Shown: positions 46,495 to 55,557, numbered from the stretch's first letter. The stretch is 64,000 nucleotides of DNA from Pyxidicoccus caerfyrddinensis (GCF_010894405.1 NZ_JAAIYA010000006.1:186001-250000); one strand, 5' to 3'. Notes: generated by a model not told the origin, from the sequence alone. A program made the numbers and translations.

Positions 46495-47243
46495 GGACCC
46501 TCCTCTACCTTGACCTCCTGCTTGAGCACCACGGACCCTTCGTGCTCCTCCCCACGGAGGGCCGCCAGGGCCGCGGTCGGGCGGTCCGCGAAGGCCGCGG
46601 CGACTTCCACCGCGCCGGCCTGCCTGGGCATGGGGACGGTCAGCTCCAGGGTGCCTTCCTTGCCGGGCGTGCCGGACAGGGAGAAGGGGCCCGCCACGAC
46701 TTCGGCCTTCTTCGCGCCGCGCACCTGCACGGCCACGTGGGTGTAGGGCGCGTTGCCACCGGCGGCGAAGGCCAGCATGGCGCCTGCCCGGCAGCTGTCA
46801 CCCGCGTGCAGCTCGCGGATGGGCTGGCCGGCTGTCGCGCAGAAGATGCGCAGCGCCACGCCCGGCGGAGGCGTGCCCTCGCCGCGCGAGGTGAACTCGT
46901 TCAGTCCCGTGGCGTGCGGAGTCAGCACCACCGCCAGGAAGACGGCGGCCAGCGCGCCGCCGAGCACCGCCAGCGAGGGCCAGCGCGACGGGGCCTCCTG
47001 GGGTTCCGCCGCGGCCAGGGCCGCAGCGAGTCCGGCGTCACCCAGCGCCTGAAGCTCCACGGAGGAGGGCTGGTCCACGTCGCCCTCGAGGGCGCGGTGG
47101 GCCTGGGCCCAGCGCTCGTACCGGGGACCGCAGCGTGTGCAGCCATGAGCGTGGCGCAGCAGGCGGGCGGACTCGTGGGAGGACAGCGCTCCCAGCGACC
47201 AGCGCGTCAGACTGGCGTCGATGTGTCTCTCGTACCACCTCAT
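46491..47243 (-). CDS. Zinc-finger anti-sigma-like membrane protein
   Basis: The 250-residue product has an N-terminal H-x3-C-x2-C motif (HAHGCTRCG, about 32-40), as in ZAS-type anti-sigma factors. One transmembrane helix (about 92-112) and a periplasmic domain of about 135 residues with two Cys follow. It should bind the sigma factor encoded just upstream and release it upon an envelope signal. It overlaps the sigma gene by 4 bases and the caspase gene by 4 bases. The periplasmic part may sense or be cut by the co-encoded caspase-like protein; that is a hypothesis. Confidence 0.83.
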   Translation of the reverse strand: MRWYERHIDASLTRWSLGALSSHESARLLRHAHGCTRCGPRYERWAQAHRALEGDVDQPSSVELQALGDAGLAAALAAAEPQEAPSRWPSLAVLGGALAAVFLAVVLTPHATGLNEFTSRGEGTPPPGVALRIFCATAGQPIRELHAGDSCRAGAMLAFAAGGNAPYTHVAVQVRGAKKAEVVAGPFSLSGTPGKEGTLELTVPMPRQAGAVEVAAAFADRPTAALAALRGEEHEGSVVLKQEVKVEEGP

Positions 47244-47932
47244 GAGGGCATGCTCCCTATCGCGCACAAGGCGAGCGAGGCCAGGAGGACTCCCAGCTCC
47301 ATCCGCCCGGGCTCGGCCGATGCTTCCAGCCAGCCCGAGGCCTTCAGATGCTCCGTGAACTGCGTCCGCAGCCGCTTCTCCCGCACCCGGACCTCTCCCC
47401 GGGTGAGCTGGAGCTGCTCGGCGGCGGATTCCTGCGACAGCCCTTCCACGAAGCGCAATTGCGCCAGCGCGCGCCCCTCTTCCGACAGCGCCTCCAGGAA
47501 GCGGCGCACCAGTGTGCGCACCTCGGTGCCCAGCGCCTCCTCCTCCGGGCTGCGGCTCTCGGTGGGCAGGTGGCTCAATTCCGGAGCGTCGTCCATGGGG
47601 ACGGCCTCGCGTGCCACGCGCCCCGACGCCCGCATCAGGTCGATGGCCGTCGAGCGTGCCACCGTCAGCAGGAAGCCGAGGTAGGGGCGCACCCCGTCGT
47701 AGGCCTGCCGCATGTTGGGGCGGAAGGCGCGCACGAAGGTCTCCTGGTGGGCCGCGTCCAGGTCCAGCGCGGACAGGGCCACCGTCCGCGTCCCCGCCTC
47801 CCCGCCCACCGCGAACTTGCGCGACAGGTAGCGCAGCACCTCCGGCGAGTACGACCGATAGACCTGGGTGAGCACGGCCGCGTCCCCCCGGCGGAACGCG
47901 TCCAAGACGGACCTGTCGTTTCCTGGCAGCAC
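47240..47932 (-). CDS. ECF-type RNA polymerase sigma factor
   Basis: The 230-residue protein has region 2 (about 15-105; LTQVYRSYSPEVLRYLSRKF, DLDAAHQETFVRAF, GFLLTVARSTAIDLMR) and region 4 (about 140-195; LSEEGRALAQLRFVEGLSQ, then a helix-turn-helix ESAAEQLQLTRGEVRVREKR). A short hydrophobic tail follows. It opens the sigma, anti-sigma, caspase and triple lipoprotein operon and presumably activates it. Upstream lie 190 bases and then a palindrome array. Confidence 0.87.
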   Translation of the reverse strand: MLPGNDRSVLDAFRRGDAAVLTQVYRSYSPEVLRYLSRKFAVGGEAGTRTVALSALDLDAAHQETFVRAFRPNMRQAYDGVRPYLGFLLTVARSTAIDLMRASGRVAREAVPMDDAPELSHLPTESRSPEEEALGTEVRTLVRRFLEALSEEGRALAQLRFVEGLSQESAAEQLQLTRGEVRVREKRLRTQFTEHLKASGWLEASAEPGRMELGVLLASLALCAIGSMPS

Positions 47933-48120
47933 GGATTCTCCGTCCCAGCCGAGCCGGCGCGGGCTCCGTGCCCGCGCCGTCCGTCACCCTCACGAAAAGG
48001 GATACGGAGCGTGCTCATAATCTGGGTCGTGCCAGGAACGACGAGCGGCCGATTCCTTGACCCGGAAGGCCGAATTCGTTGCGCGGACGCGGTTGTCAGG
48101 GCTCAAACGACCCGGCGAGG

Positions 48121-48470
48121 ACTTCCGTACGTGCGGAAGCAGGGCCTGCGCCGGCGGGGGGCCTTACTTCTGCACGTGCAGAAGCAGGGCCTGTTCCGGC
48201 CGGGGGCTTCACTTCCGCACGTGCGGAAGCAGGGGTGCCTCACTTCTGCACGTGCAGAAGCAGGGCCTGCGCCGGCGGGGGCTCACTTCTGCACGTGCAG
48301 AAGCAGGGCCTGCGCCGGCGGGGGCTCACTTCTGCACGTGCAGAAGCAGGGCCTGTTCCGGCCGGGGGGCTTCACTTCCGCACGTGCGGAAGCAGGGGGT
48401 GCCTCACTTCTGCACGTGCAGAAGCAGGGCCTGCGCCGGCGGGGGGCTCACTTCTGCACGTGCAGAAGTG
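48121..48470. repeat. Array of nine 18-bp palindromes with two co-varying versions
   Basis: Nine cores start at 48122, 48167, 48212, 48243, 48286, 48329, 48375, 48407 and 48451. Six read CTTCTGCACGTGCAGAAG and two read CTTCCGCACGTGCGGAAG; both are perfect palindromes differing by paired changes. The first (CTTCCGTACGTGCGGAAG) has one mismatch. Each centre is CACGTG. Spacers of 25-28 bases carry AGGGCCTGCGCCGGCGGGGG or AGGGCCTGTTCCGGCCGGGG, themselves with 8-bp palindromes; spacers after the CCG version are only 13-14 bases. The gap 47933-48499 holds no gene. It is not CRISPR, since spacers are repeated. It could be binding sites, RNA hairpins or a recombining repeat. Confidence 0.93.
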
Positions 48471-48499
48471 AGGCCTCATCCGAGCGGCCCGCCGGTCCT

Positions 48500-49156
48500 C
48501 TACCGCCGCGCCGGTGGTAGGTGCCCCTCGGGCTGGGGCTGCTGTCCGGGCAGCGGCCACCCCGGAAATGTCGTCGCCCACGCCGTGTGCACCCGGGCGA
48601 GCAGGCCGTCGCGGACGCCATCCTCCAGCCCCTGCGCCCGGGCCGGGGTGGTCTCCCACCAGCCGGCGTTGAAGAGGACCACGGCCGGACAGGCGCGGAG
48701 CACCTCCTGGAGCCGGGCGTCGGACGCCCCCGCGCGCTCGTGCAGGGCGCGGAGCTGCGACGCCAGCGGCCCCAGCGGCGAGTCCACGCCCCGGTAGGCC
48801 GGGCCATACCAGGCCTCGGTGAAGCGCACCGGGCCCACCAGGTGGGCATTGAAGTCCGCCAGCTCCTCCGCCGGCACCCACAGCTCCTGGTGTCCCCGGC
48901 TGCCCACCGTGCGCACGGGGAAGCGGGCGGCGTACGCCGCGTCCACGTCGAAGGCGGTGACGAAGCCCACGTGCCCCGAGCCCGCGTCCGGCGCGTTCCA
49001 GTCGCGGGCAATCTGCCGCGCGTAGGCCGCGTTCATGACGGGGTAGAAGATGGGCTGGTCCGGCAGCCGGGGCGGGAAGCCCGAGCAGTCGCTGGCCAGG
49101 ACGAGCTCCGCCTCCTTCAGCCCCACCGGGCGGTACAGCGTGAGCGTCTCCACCAT
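48500..49156 (-). CDS. Conserved protein of unknown function, 218 residues
   Basis: The protein is soluble, with no signal peptide. It has characteristic blocks: LYRPVGLKEAELVLASDCSG, FPPRLPDQPIFYPVMN, AYARQIARDWNAP, FDVDAAYAARFPVRTVG, ELWVPAEELADFNAHLVGPV. Similar proteins are widespread in bacteria and are often loosely labelled ADP-ribosylation/crystallin J1; I see no ADP-ribosylglycohydrolase active site to support that. The Pro-rich tail after residue 195 looks disordered. AGGAGGGGG directly ahead of ATG 49156 is a very strong ribosome site. The gene stands alone beside the palindrome array. Confidence 0.75.
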   Translation of the reverse strand: MVETLTLYRPVGLKEAELVLASDCSGFPPRLPDQPIFYPVMNAAYARQIARDWNAPDAGSGHVGFVTAFDVDAAYAARFPVRTVGSRGHQELWVPAEELADFNAHLVGPVRFTEAWYGPAYRGVDSPLGPLASQLRALHERAGASDARLQEVLRACPAVVLFNAGWWETTPARAQGLEDGVRDGLLARVHTAWATTFPGWPLPGQQPQPEGHLPPARR

Positions 49157-49271
49157 GGCGACCCCCCTCCTTTATATACGGGGTGGGCCCGGCCACTCTG
49201 AAAGGTGTCGCTGACGCCGGGCTGGCCCGGGCGGACGGGGGCAGAGCGCGCCCCCTGACCGCCGCGCCGCC

Positions 49272-51563
49272 CTAGAACGCCGTCCCGTTGGCGCGCTTGC
49301 CGGGCGAGGCGGTGAGACTGGCGTTCAGGGCGCTGTGCTGCACCCAGGTGCCGCTGCTGCTGGCATCCGGGCTCCGGTTGTAGGAGACGCCCTGGTAGGT
49401 GTCACGGTAGCTGGAGCTGTCCTGCACGGTGCCGTTCGGCAGGACGAGGTACACCACGTCTCCGCTGCTGCCCACGTTGACGCCCCGGTTGAAGCGCAGC
49501 CCGTCACCGCCGCTCGCATAGGCGACGTTGCTCGTGCCCGAGGGCACCGCGGAGGCGCCTCCGTAGACGACGTACGCCTTGCCCGGCTGCAGCACCGTAC
49601 CGGCGGGGAAGACGTGCCGGGTGGGCTCCGCGCCGCTGTACGACTTGTCGTCGTGAAGCTTCCAGCCGCTGATGTCCACCGCCGTGCTGCCGGTGTTGAG
49701 CAGCTCCACGAACATCTGGTCGTAGTCCGGGGTGCTCGTCCCAGGCACGTTGTTCGGGATGGGCAGGTACTCGTTGATGAAGACCTGCTGCGCGGCGTGG
49801 TTCAGCACGAAGGTGTTGTCGCTGACGTCGAACACGGTGGCATCCCCCGTGTCGCTCACCCGCACACGGCCACCGCCGGACGCATCCGCGGGCACCGTCC
49901 ACGTGTAGCTCCCGGAGGCGGCGGACACGGACGCGGCCAGGTCGCGCCAGGTGCCCCCATTGTCCACCGAGTACTGAAGCTTCACCGTGTCCACGCCGCT
50001 CGCCGTCCAGGTGATGGCGTACTGGGTGCCGGCCAGGAGCGTCTCCCCGCCGTTGGGCGCGGTGACCTTCAGCAGGCGCCCGCCCTGCCCGAAGTCGTAG
50101 CGGCTGATCACCGGGTAGTGGTCGGACGTGGACGCGCTGTAGTTGGAGATGAGCGGCTGCAGCACCCGGGTGGAGTTGGCGACGTAGTTGGCGGCCAGCT
50201 CGTTGGTGACGAGCTGATGGTCGATGAACGTGCTGCGGCCCACCGTGCTGCCCACGTTGGCCAGCGACAGGGCCTGGGTGACGAAGGTGTAGCGCTGCGT
50301 GTCGTTGACGAAGTTGCGGAAGGGGGTGTCGTACTTCTGCTGGGTGTCCGGGTCCGTGGTCGTGGACTTGTCCACGTCGTCATTCCAGTCACCCACCACC
50401 ATGGCCCGCTGCGTGGGCAGCGAGGTGTCCAGGTAGCCCTTGAGCCACCCGGCCGAGGCCAGGCGCCGCGCGTACTCCTCCGCGCCCGCGAGCGCCTTCA
50501 GGTGCACGACGAGGGCGGTGACGTCCACGGTGGAGCTGCCCCGGGTGACGCGCAGGTCCACCCGCAGCGGGGGCCGCCCGGCGAAGTCGAAGTCCTTGTC
50601 CGTCAGGACGACCTCCGCCCGCAGCACCCGCACCACGTCCGACTTGAAGAGCACGCCGAGCTTCTGCTCGCTGGCCGTATAGGAGCCCGAGCCGGCGGAT
50701 ACGCGCGTGCTGTCGTCCGAGAGGAAGCCGTCGTACCCGGGCAGCCGCTTCTTCAGCTCGTTGAACTGCGCCGTGCTGACGATTTCGCCCACGCCCCAGA
50801 AGTCCACGCCCGCATCGGCGAGCACGGCCTGGACATTGGCCAGCTGCAGCGGGTCGTCCGTCGGACCGTAGGTGGCGTCGCCGAACCACTCGATGTTCCA
50901 GTTGCCCACCGACAGCGGGAAGTTCGACGGCAGCGGGCCGCCGTCGGTCTGCTCTCCCGGCGCGAGCACCGGCAGCCCGCGCCGCGCCTCGGACGTCGCC
51001 CCGCTGGCGTCCTGCACGCGCAAGGTGAAGGAGTAGGAGCCGCTGCCCAGGGGAACGCCGCTGACCACGCCTTCCGGGCTGAGCGACAGGCCCGACGGCA
51101 GCTGTCCGTCCGCCACGGACCAGCGCAGCGGCGGCCGGCCGCCCGCGCAGACGAAGGTGTACTCGTAGCTGCTGCCCACGACTCCGTTCGGCGCGGTGTC
51201 CTCGCCCAGATAGGGCGCTGGCCACACCTTCAGCGCCCAGGTGCGGGTGTCCTCGCTACCGGCCGCGTCCCGGACGTTCATGGTGAGGGTGAACTCGCCG
51301 GACTCGGTGGCCGGGCCCGTCAGCTTCGCCTCGGACGAAGAGAAGGCGAAGCCCGGCGGCACCTGGCCCCCCACAATCGTATAGGTCAGCGGCTGCGCGC
51401 CCCCGGTGGCAGGGAGTGCGGCCTCGTAGGGGGCGCCCACCGTGGTGGGGGACAGCTCGATGGCGGGAAGCCGTGGACCGTCCGTCGGGTCTCCACGGCC
51501 CTCGGAACAGGCGCACAGCAGGACGAGGACGGCGAGCGTCCCAGCCAATCGGGCAGACGACAT
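49272..51563 (-). CDS. Extracellular nuclease-like lipoprotein (Ig-like, endonuclease/exonuclease/phosphatase, lamin-tail)
   Basis: The 763-residue product has a lipobox LLCACSEG (Cys about 18), two Ig-like putative-cadherin-type domains (about 30-225) and an endonuclease/exonuclease/phosphatase domain (about 230-485). The last carries VGNWNIEWFG, GVGEIVS, VVGDWNDD and TSDHYPVI as metal and catalytic motifs. A beta-sandwich (about 490-600) and a C-terminal lamin-tail domain with FINEYLP and SGWKLHDD complete it. Such proteins degrade extracellular DNA or phosphodiesters, apt for a predatory or scavenging bacterium. It is divergent from the coiled-coil gene across 242 bases in which I see no other feature. 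Confidence 0.88.
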   Translation of the reverse strand: MSSARLAGTLAVLVLLCACSEGRGDPTDGPRLPAIELSPTTVGAPYEAALPATGGAQPLTYTIVGGQVPPGFAFSSSEAKLTGPATESGEFTLTMNVRDAAGSEDTRTWALKVWPAPYLGEDTAPNGVVGSSYEYTFVCAGGRPPLRWSVADGQLPSGLSLSPEGVVSGVPLGSGSYSFTLRVQDASGATSEARRGLPVLAPGEQTDGGPLPSNFPLSVGNWNIEWFGDATYGPTDDPLQLANVQAVLADAGVDFWGVGEIVSTAQFNELKKRLPGYDGFLSDDSTRVSAGSGSYTASEQKLGVLFKSDVVRVLRAEVVLTDKDFDFAGRPPLRVDLRVTRGSSTVDVTALVVHLKALAGAEEYARRLASAGWLKGYLDTSLPTQRAMVVGDWNDDVDKSTTTDPDTQQKYDTPFRNFVNDTQRYTFVTQALSLANVGSTVGRSTFIDHQLVTNELAANYVANSTRVLQPLISNYSASTSDHYPVISRYDFGQGGRLLKVTAPNGGETLLAGTQYAITWTASGVDTVKLQYSVDNGGTWRDLAASVSAASGSYTWTVPADASGGGRVRVSDTGDATVFDVSDNTFVLNHAAQQVFINEYLPIPNNVPGTSTPDYDQMFVELLNTGSTAVDISGWKLHDDKSYSGAEPTRHVFPAGTVLQPGKAYVVYGGASAVPSGTSNVAYASGGDGLRFNRGVNVGSSGDVVYLVLPNGTVQDSSSYRDTYQGVSYNRSPDASSSGTWVQHSALNASLTASPGKRANGTAF

Positions 51564-51805
51564 GTCAGCGGGCTCCGGGGTGGGCTCCGGGCAGGGGACC
51601 CGAAACGCACCCGACACTCTAGCGCCACCTCGCTCCCGCTTGCACGAGGCGCGTGACACCTGCCCGCGCCCCACTGCCCGCACGGAGGCAATCGGCGCCG
51701 CCCTCGTGCGTGATTCCAGAAAGCCCGGGAAGGTTTTGCGCCCCCAACGGGCGTGGAGTGCCATGATTCACAGGGGGGCCCCGCTGCCCCACGGAGGACA
51801 CAGCA

Positions 51806-52315
51806 ATGGCCGAGAAGTGGGACAAGCAGCTGATGGACTTCCTCAAGCGCACCGGTGACGAGCTCAAGCGCACCACCGATGACCTGCGCGGCGAGGCCCA
51901 GCGCCTCCTCAAGGAGGTGAAGGACCCGCAGAACCAGACCAAGGTGAAGGAGGGGCTGGAGCAACTGCGCACCTGGGCTGCCACCACCAGCAAGGCGGCG
52001 ACGGAGAAGATTGAGGGCGCCGTGCGCCAGGTCGAGGGCGCCGTGGAGCGCGCCTTCAAGCCCGAGGAGGGCGGGCCCCAGGCCCCGGCCTCGAAGGCCA
52101 GCCCGGCCTCTGGTGCTGCTTCCGCCGCGCCCGCCGCGGCTCCGAAGTCGGAAGGCCGCGCCGCGAAGAAGGCCGCCCCCAAGTCCATCGGCCGCAAGAA
52201 GGCCGCCGCAAAGAGCGCGGCCAAGGGCGCGGCCAAGGGCACCACCGCCAGGAAGGGTGCTTCGACTTCCAAGAAGACGATTGGTCGGTCGAAGAAGCCC
52301 ACCGCAGGAGCGTGA
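51806..52315 (+). CDS. Coiled-coil protein with histone-H1-like tail
   Basis: Residues 1-90 of 169 are amphipathic helices with heptad-like spacing (MDFLKRTGDELKRTTDDLRG, KVKEGLEQLRTWAATTSKAA), resembling phasin or apolipoprotein-like segments. The rest is Ala/Lys/Pro/Ser-rich with KKAAAKSAAKGAAKG-type repeats, like histone H1 or other nucleoid proteins. It could bind DNA or polyanions; no family was identified. GGAGG lies 9 bases ahead of ATG. The grpE-dnaK pair follows in the same direction after about 100 bases. Confidence 0.75.
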   Translation: MAEKWDKQLMDFLKRTGDELKRTTDDLRGEAQRLLKEVKDPQNQTKVKEGLEQLRTWAATTSKAATEKIEGAVRQVEGAVERAFKPEEGGPQAPASKASPASGAASAAPAAAPKSEGRAAKKAAPKSIGRKKAAAKSAAKGAAKGTTARKGASTSKKTIGRSKKPTAGA

Positions 52316-52419
52316 AGTTCCGCTGCGTGTGAAGCCAGCCCGCTCGGACCCCGGGGCTGGGTTCTGCCAGTCGTTTCCCTGAGTTGGAACGGCCCCGGGC
52401 GCGTGACATAGTGCGCGCC

Positions 52420-53289
52420 GTGGCCGGCTCGAACGAGAAGGGCAGCATCCAGACGGACATCGGGCAGGACGTCATCGACGCGGCGGTCCGCAGCGTCGAA
52501 CGTCACATGGACGATGATGACGAGGTGACGGTCATCGAGATGGAGGCCCCCGGGGCCCCCTCCGAGGACGTCGCCGAGGCCCCTCCTGCCGAGGAGAGCG
52601 CCCCCGCCGCGGCGGCGACGCCCGAGGAGGTGGCCGCCCTGCGCCAGGAGGTGGAGTCCCTCAAGGCGCAGCTCGAGTTCAGCCAGGCCAAGGGCCGCGA
52701 AACCATGGAGCGCCTGCGCGAGACGCACGAGCGCACCAAGGACGCGCAGGAGCGCACCCTGCGCGCCGCCGCCGACCTGGAGAACTACCGCAAGCGCGCG
52801 CAGAAGGAGAAGGAGGAGGTCCAGCGCTTCGGCTCGGAGAAGCTGCTCAAGGACCTGCTCCCCGTCCTGGACAACCTGGACCGCGCGCTCGACGCGGCGG
52901 CGAAGTCCCCGGACATCGACAGCTTCCAGAAGGGCGTGGCCATGACGCGCAAGTCCTTCGAGGACGCGCTCGGCCGCCACGGCGTGAAGGCCTTCAGCGC
53001 GAAGGGTCAGCCGTTCGACCCGCGCATGCACGAGGCGATTCAGCAGGTGGAGACGGCGGACGTGCCCGCGGGCCACGTGGCCCACGAGGTGGTGCGCGGC
53101 TTCTTCCTGAATGAGCGCCTGGTGCGTCCGGCCATGGTCGTCGTCGCGCGCCCGCCCGCGCCCGTCGCCGAGCCTGCTGCCGCGCCCGCCGCAGTCGAGT
53201 CCAAGGAGGCCTCACCGGCCTCCGCGTCCGCAGCCGAGGGGACCACCGTGCCCCCGCAGCCCGAAGATTCTTCCGGGGGGAGTCAGTAA
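52420..53289 (+). CDS. grpE: GrpE nucleotide-exchange factor
   Basis: The 289-residue protein keeps the GrpE core: a long N-terminal coiled coil (about 75-140; [17 protein letters not shown]), then [44 protein letters not shown] and [19 protein letters not shown]. It speeds ADP release from DnaK. It is longer than usual because of an acidic Ala/Pro-rich N-terminal segment and an Ala/Pro-rich 45-residue C-terminal tail. The start is uncertain (GTG 52420, GTG 52411 or TTG 52384). dnaK starts 5 bases after its stop. Confidence 0.92.
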   Translation: MAGSNEKGSIQTDIGQDVIDAAVRSVERHMDDDDEVTVIEMEAPGAPSEDVAEAPPAEESAPAAAATPEEVAALRQEVESLKAQLEFSQAKGRETMERLRETHERTKDAQERTLRAAADLENYRKRAQKEKEEVQRFGSEKLLKDLLPVLDNLDRALDAAAKSPDIDSFQKGVAMTRKSFEDALGRHGVKAFSAKGQPFDPRMHEAIQQVETADVPAGHVAHEVVRGFFLNERLVRPAMVVVARPPAPVAEPAAAPAAVESKEASPASASAAEGTTVPPQPEDSSGGSQ

Positions 53290-53294
53290 CCGTC

Positions 53295-55118
53295 ATGGGC
53301 AAGGTGATTGGAATCGACCTTGGGACGACCAACTCGTGCGTCTCCGTCATGGAGGGCGGCGAGCCGGTGGTCATCCCCAACAGTGAAGGCAGCCGCACCA
53401 CGCCTTCCATGGTGGGCTTCACCGACTCTGGCGAGCGCCTCGTGGGGCAGATTGCCAAGCGGCAGGCCATCACCAACCCGGAGAACACCGTCTTCGCGGT
53501 GAAGCGCCTCATCGGCCGAAAGTTCGACTCGCCCGAGGCGAAGAAGGCCATCAGCGTCAGCTCCTTCCGGGTGGCGCCCAGCCCCAACGGCGACGCGTGG
53601 GTGGAGATTCGCCAGAAGGGCTACAGCCCGCCGGAAATCTCCGCCATCGTCCTGATGAAGATGAAGCAGACGGCGGAGGACTACCTCGGCGAGCCCGTCA
53701 CCGAGGCCGTGATTACCGCTCCGGCCTACTTCAACGACAGCCAGCGCCAGGCCACCAAGGACGCGGGCCGCATCGCCGGCCTCAACGTCCTGCGCATCAT
53801 CAACGAGCCCACAGCGGCGGCCCTGGCCTACGGCCTGGACAAGGTGAAGGACGGCGGCACCGAGCGCATCGCCGTCTACGACCTCGGCGGCGGCACGTTC
53901 GATATCTCCATCCTGGAGCTCAACGCCGGCGTGTTCGAGGTGAAGAGCACCAACGGCGACACGTTCCTCGGCGGCGAGGACTTCGACCAGCGCCTCATCG
54001 ACTACCTCGCCAAGCGCTTCGCCGAGCAGAACAACGGCCTGGACCTGCGCAGGGACCGCATGGCCCTGCAGCGCCTCAAGGAGGCCGCCGAGCGCGCCAA
54101 GCACGAGCTGTCCAGCGCGCCGGAGACGGAGGTCAACCTTCCCTTCATCACCGCCGACGCCAGCGGCCCCAAGCACCTCACCGAGACGGTGGACCGCACC
54201 ACCTTCGAGGCGCTGGTGGCGGACCTCATCGACCGCACGATTGAGCCGTGCCGCATTGCCCTGAAGGACGCGGGCGTGCCGGCGCAGCAGATCAACCAGG
54301 TGCTGCTGGTGGGCGGCATGACGCGCATGCCGCGCGTGCAGCAGAAGGTGAAGGAGTTCTTCGGCAAGGAGCCGCACAAGGGCATCAACCCGGATGAAGT
54401 CGTCGCCGTGGGCGCGGCCATCCAGGGCGGCGTGCTCAAGGGCGAGGTGAAGGACGTCCTCCTCTTGGACGTGACGCCCCTGTCGCTGGGCGTCGAGACG
54501 GCGGGCGGCGTCTTCACGAAAATCATCGACAAGAACACCACCATCCCCTGCAAGAAGAGCCAGGTGTTCTCCACCGCGGTGGACAACCAGCCGCTGGTGA
54601 GCGTGCACGTGCTCCAGGGCGAGCGCGAGATGGCGGCGGACAACAAGACGCTGGCCCGCTTCGAGCTCGTCGGCATCCCCCCCGCGCCGCGCGGCGTGCC
54701 GCAGATTGAAGTCTCCTTCGACATCGACGCGAACGGCATCGTCCACGTCAGCGCCAAGGACCTCGGCACCGGCAAGGTCCAGCAGGTGCGCGTGGTGAGC
54801 AACTCCGGCCTGTCCGAGGCGGAAATCCAGGGGATGATTACCGACGCCCAGTCGCACGCGGCGGACGACAAGAAGAAGAAGGAGCTGGCGGAGCTGCGCA
54901 ACAACGCGGACGGGCTCATCTACACGACGGAGAAGAGCCTGGAGGAGTACGCCAGCCTCCTGTCGGAGAAGGACCGCGACGAAATCAAGGCGGACCTGGA
55001 GCGGCTCAAGGGCCTGCTCAACACCTCCGACGCGGTTGCGCTGAAGGACGCCTTCCAGCGACTGGAGGGCAGCGCCTACCGCATCGCCGACGCCATCTAC
55101 ACGGGTCAGGCGAGCTGA
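53295..55118 (+). CDS. dnaK: Hsp70 chaperone DnaK
   Basis: The 607-residue chaperone has an actin-like ATPase ([62 protein letters not shown]) and a substrate-binding domain (from about 385; [38 protein letters not shown]). The C-terminal lid is about 30 residues shorter than in E. coli DnaK and lacks the acidic EEVD-like end, finishing in IYTGQAS. It is paired with grpE; no dnaJ follows. Myxobacteria carry many DnaK paralogues, so this may not be the main housekeeping copy. Two hairpins follow the stop. Confidence 0.96.
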   Translation: MGKVIGIDLGTTNSCVSVMEGGEPVVIPNSEGSRTTPSMVGFTDSGERLVGQIAKRQAITNPENTVFAVKRLIGRKFDSPEAKKAISVSSFRVAPSPNGDAWVEIRQKGYSPPEISAIVLMKMKQTAEDYLGEPVTEAVITAPAYFNDSQRQATKDAGRIAGLNVLRIINEPTAAALAYGLDKVKDGGTERIAVYDLGGGTFDISILELNAGVFEVKSTNGDTFLGGEDFDQRLIDYLAKRFAEQNNGLDLRRDRMALQRLKEAAERAKHELSSAPETEVNLPFITADASGPKHLTETVDRTTFEALVADLIDRTIEPCRIALKDAGVPAQQINQVLLVGGMTRMPRVQQKVKEFFGKEPHKGINPDEVVAVGAAIQGGVLKGEVKDVLLLDVTPLSLGVETAGGVFTKIIDKNTTIPCKKSQVFSTAVDNQPLVSVHVLQGEREMAADNKTLARFELVGIPPAPRGVPQIEVSFDIDANGIVHVSAKDLGTGKVQQVRVVSNSGLSEAEIQGMITDAQSHAADDKKKKELAELRNNADGLIYTTEKSLEEYASLLSEKDRDEIKADLERLKGLLNTSDAVALKDAFQRLEGSAYRIADAIYTGQAS

Positions 55119-55132
55119 AGCCGGCGCCTCCA

Positions 55133-55162
55133 CCGGGCGCGCGCAATCGTTCGCGCGCCCGG
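55133..55162 (+). terminator. Strong hairpin after dnaK
   Basis: CCGGGCGCGCG and CGCGCGCCCGG form a perfect 11-bp stem around the loop CAATCGTT, 14 bases after the dnaK stop. No U-run follows, which is common for hairpins in high-GC genomes. It probably ends or attenuates the grpE-dnaK transcript. Confidence 0.55.
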
Positions 55163-55167
55163 TCGTA

Positions 55168-55188
55168 GACCGCGGTACCCCCGCGGTC
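55168..55188 (+). terminator. Second hairpin after dnaK
   Basis: GACCGCGG and CCGCGGTC pair over the loop TACCC, five bases after the first hairpin and 17 bases before the next start codon. It may act as a back-up terminator or as a leader element of the small membrane protein gene. Confidence 0.4.
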
Positions 55189-55205
55189 CGCCCGAGGCAG
55201 CCTCC

Positions 55206-55505
55206 ATGGAAAATATCGCCGAAGCCGTCACCACCGTCCTCATCGTGACCATGGTGGTGGGAGTCCCCATGCTGGGGCTCACCATCCGCTTCTCCCTCAA
55301 GCCCCTGGTGGAGGCCTTCATCCGCCTGCGCGAGGCGCAGCTGGGCGTCACCGACACCACGCTGCTGCGTGAGCGCATTTCCTACCTGGAGCGCGTGCTG
55401 GAGGCGCATGGCCTCATGGACGAGCGCAACCTGCTGCCGCCGCGTCAGGGCGCGCCCGAGCGTCTGCCCTCCGGCGTTTCCCTGAAGGACCGCGAGCGGG
55501 TGTAG
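55206..55505 (+). CDS. Small single-pass membrane protein with coiled coil
   Basis: The 99-residue protein has a transmembrane helix at about 8-31 (VLIVTMVVGVPMLGLTIRF), an amphipathic segment, a short coiled coil near 53-70 (LRERISYLERVLEAHGL) and a polar tail. The layout recalls PspB-like small membrane proteins, but the similarity is not strong enough to name it. It lies between dnaK and a Ser/Thr kinase gene, all in the same direction. The start has only a weak ribosome site (GAGGCAGCC). Confidence 0.68.
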   Translation: MENIAEAVTTVLIVTMVVGVPMLGLTIRFSLKPLVEAFIRLREAQLGVTDTTLLRERISYLERVLEAHGLMDERNLLPPRQGAPERLPSGVSLKDRERV

Positions 55506-55557
55506 TCCCGGGTTACCCGTCTTCCACGGGTGGCGCCCGCGGGTGTTGAATGCACCC

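Noticed and set aside
48121-48470. CRISPR array
   Set aside because: Cores are 18-bp perfect palindromes with irregular spacing, spacers are repeats of each other, and no cas genes are nearby.
48057-48797. Open frames running through the palindrome array on both strands
   Set aside because: The array lacks stops in several frames only because the repeat unit is GC-rich. The translations are repeats such as HVQKQGLRRRG without start signals or homology.
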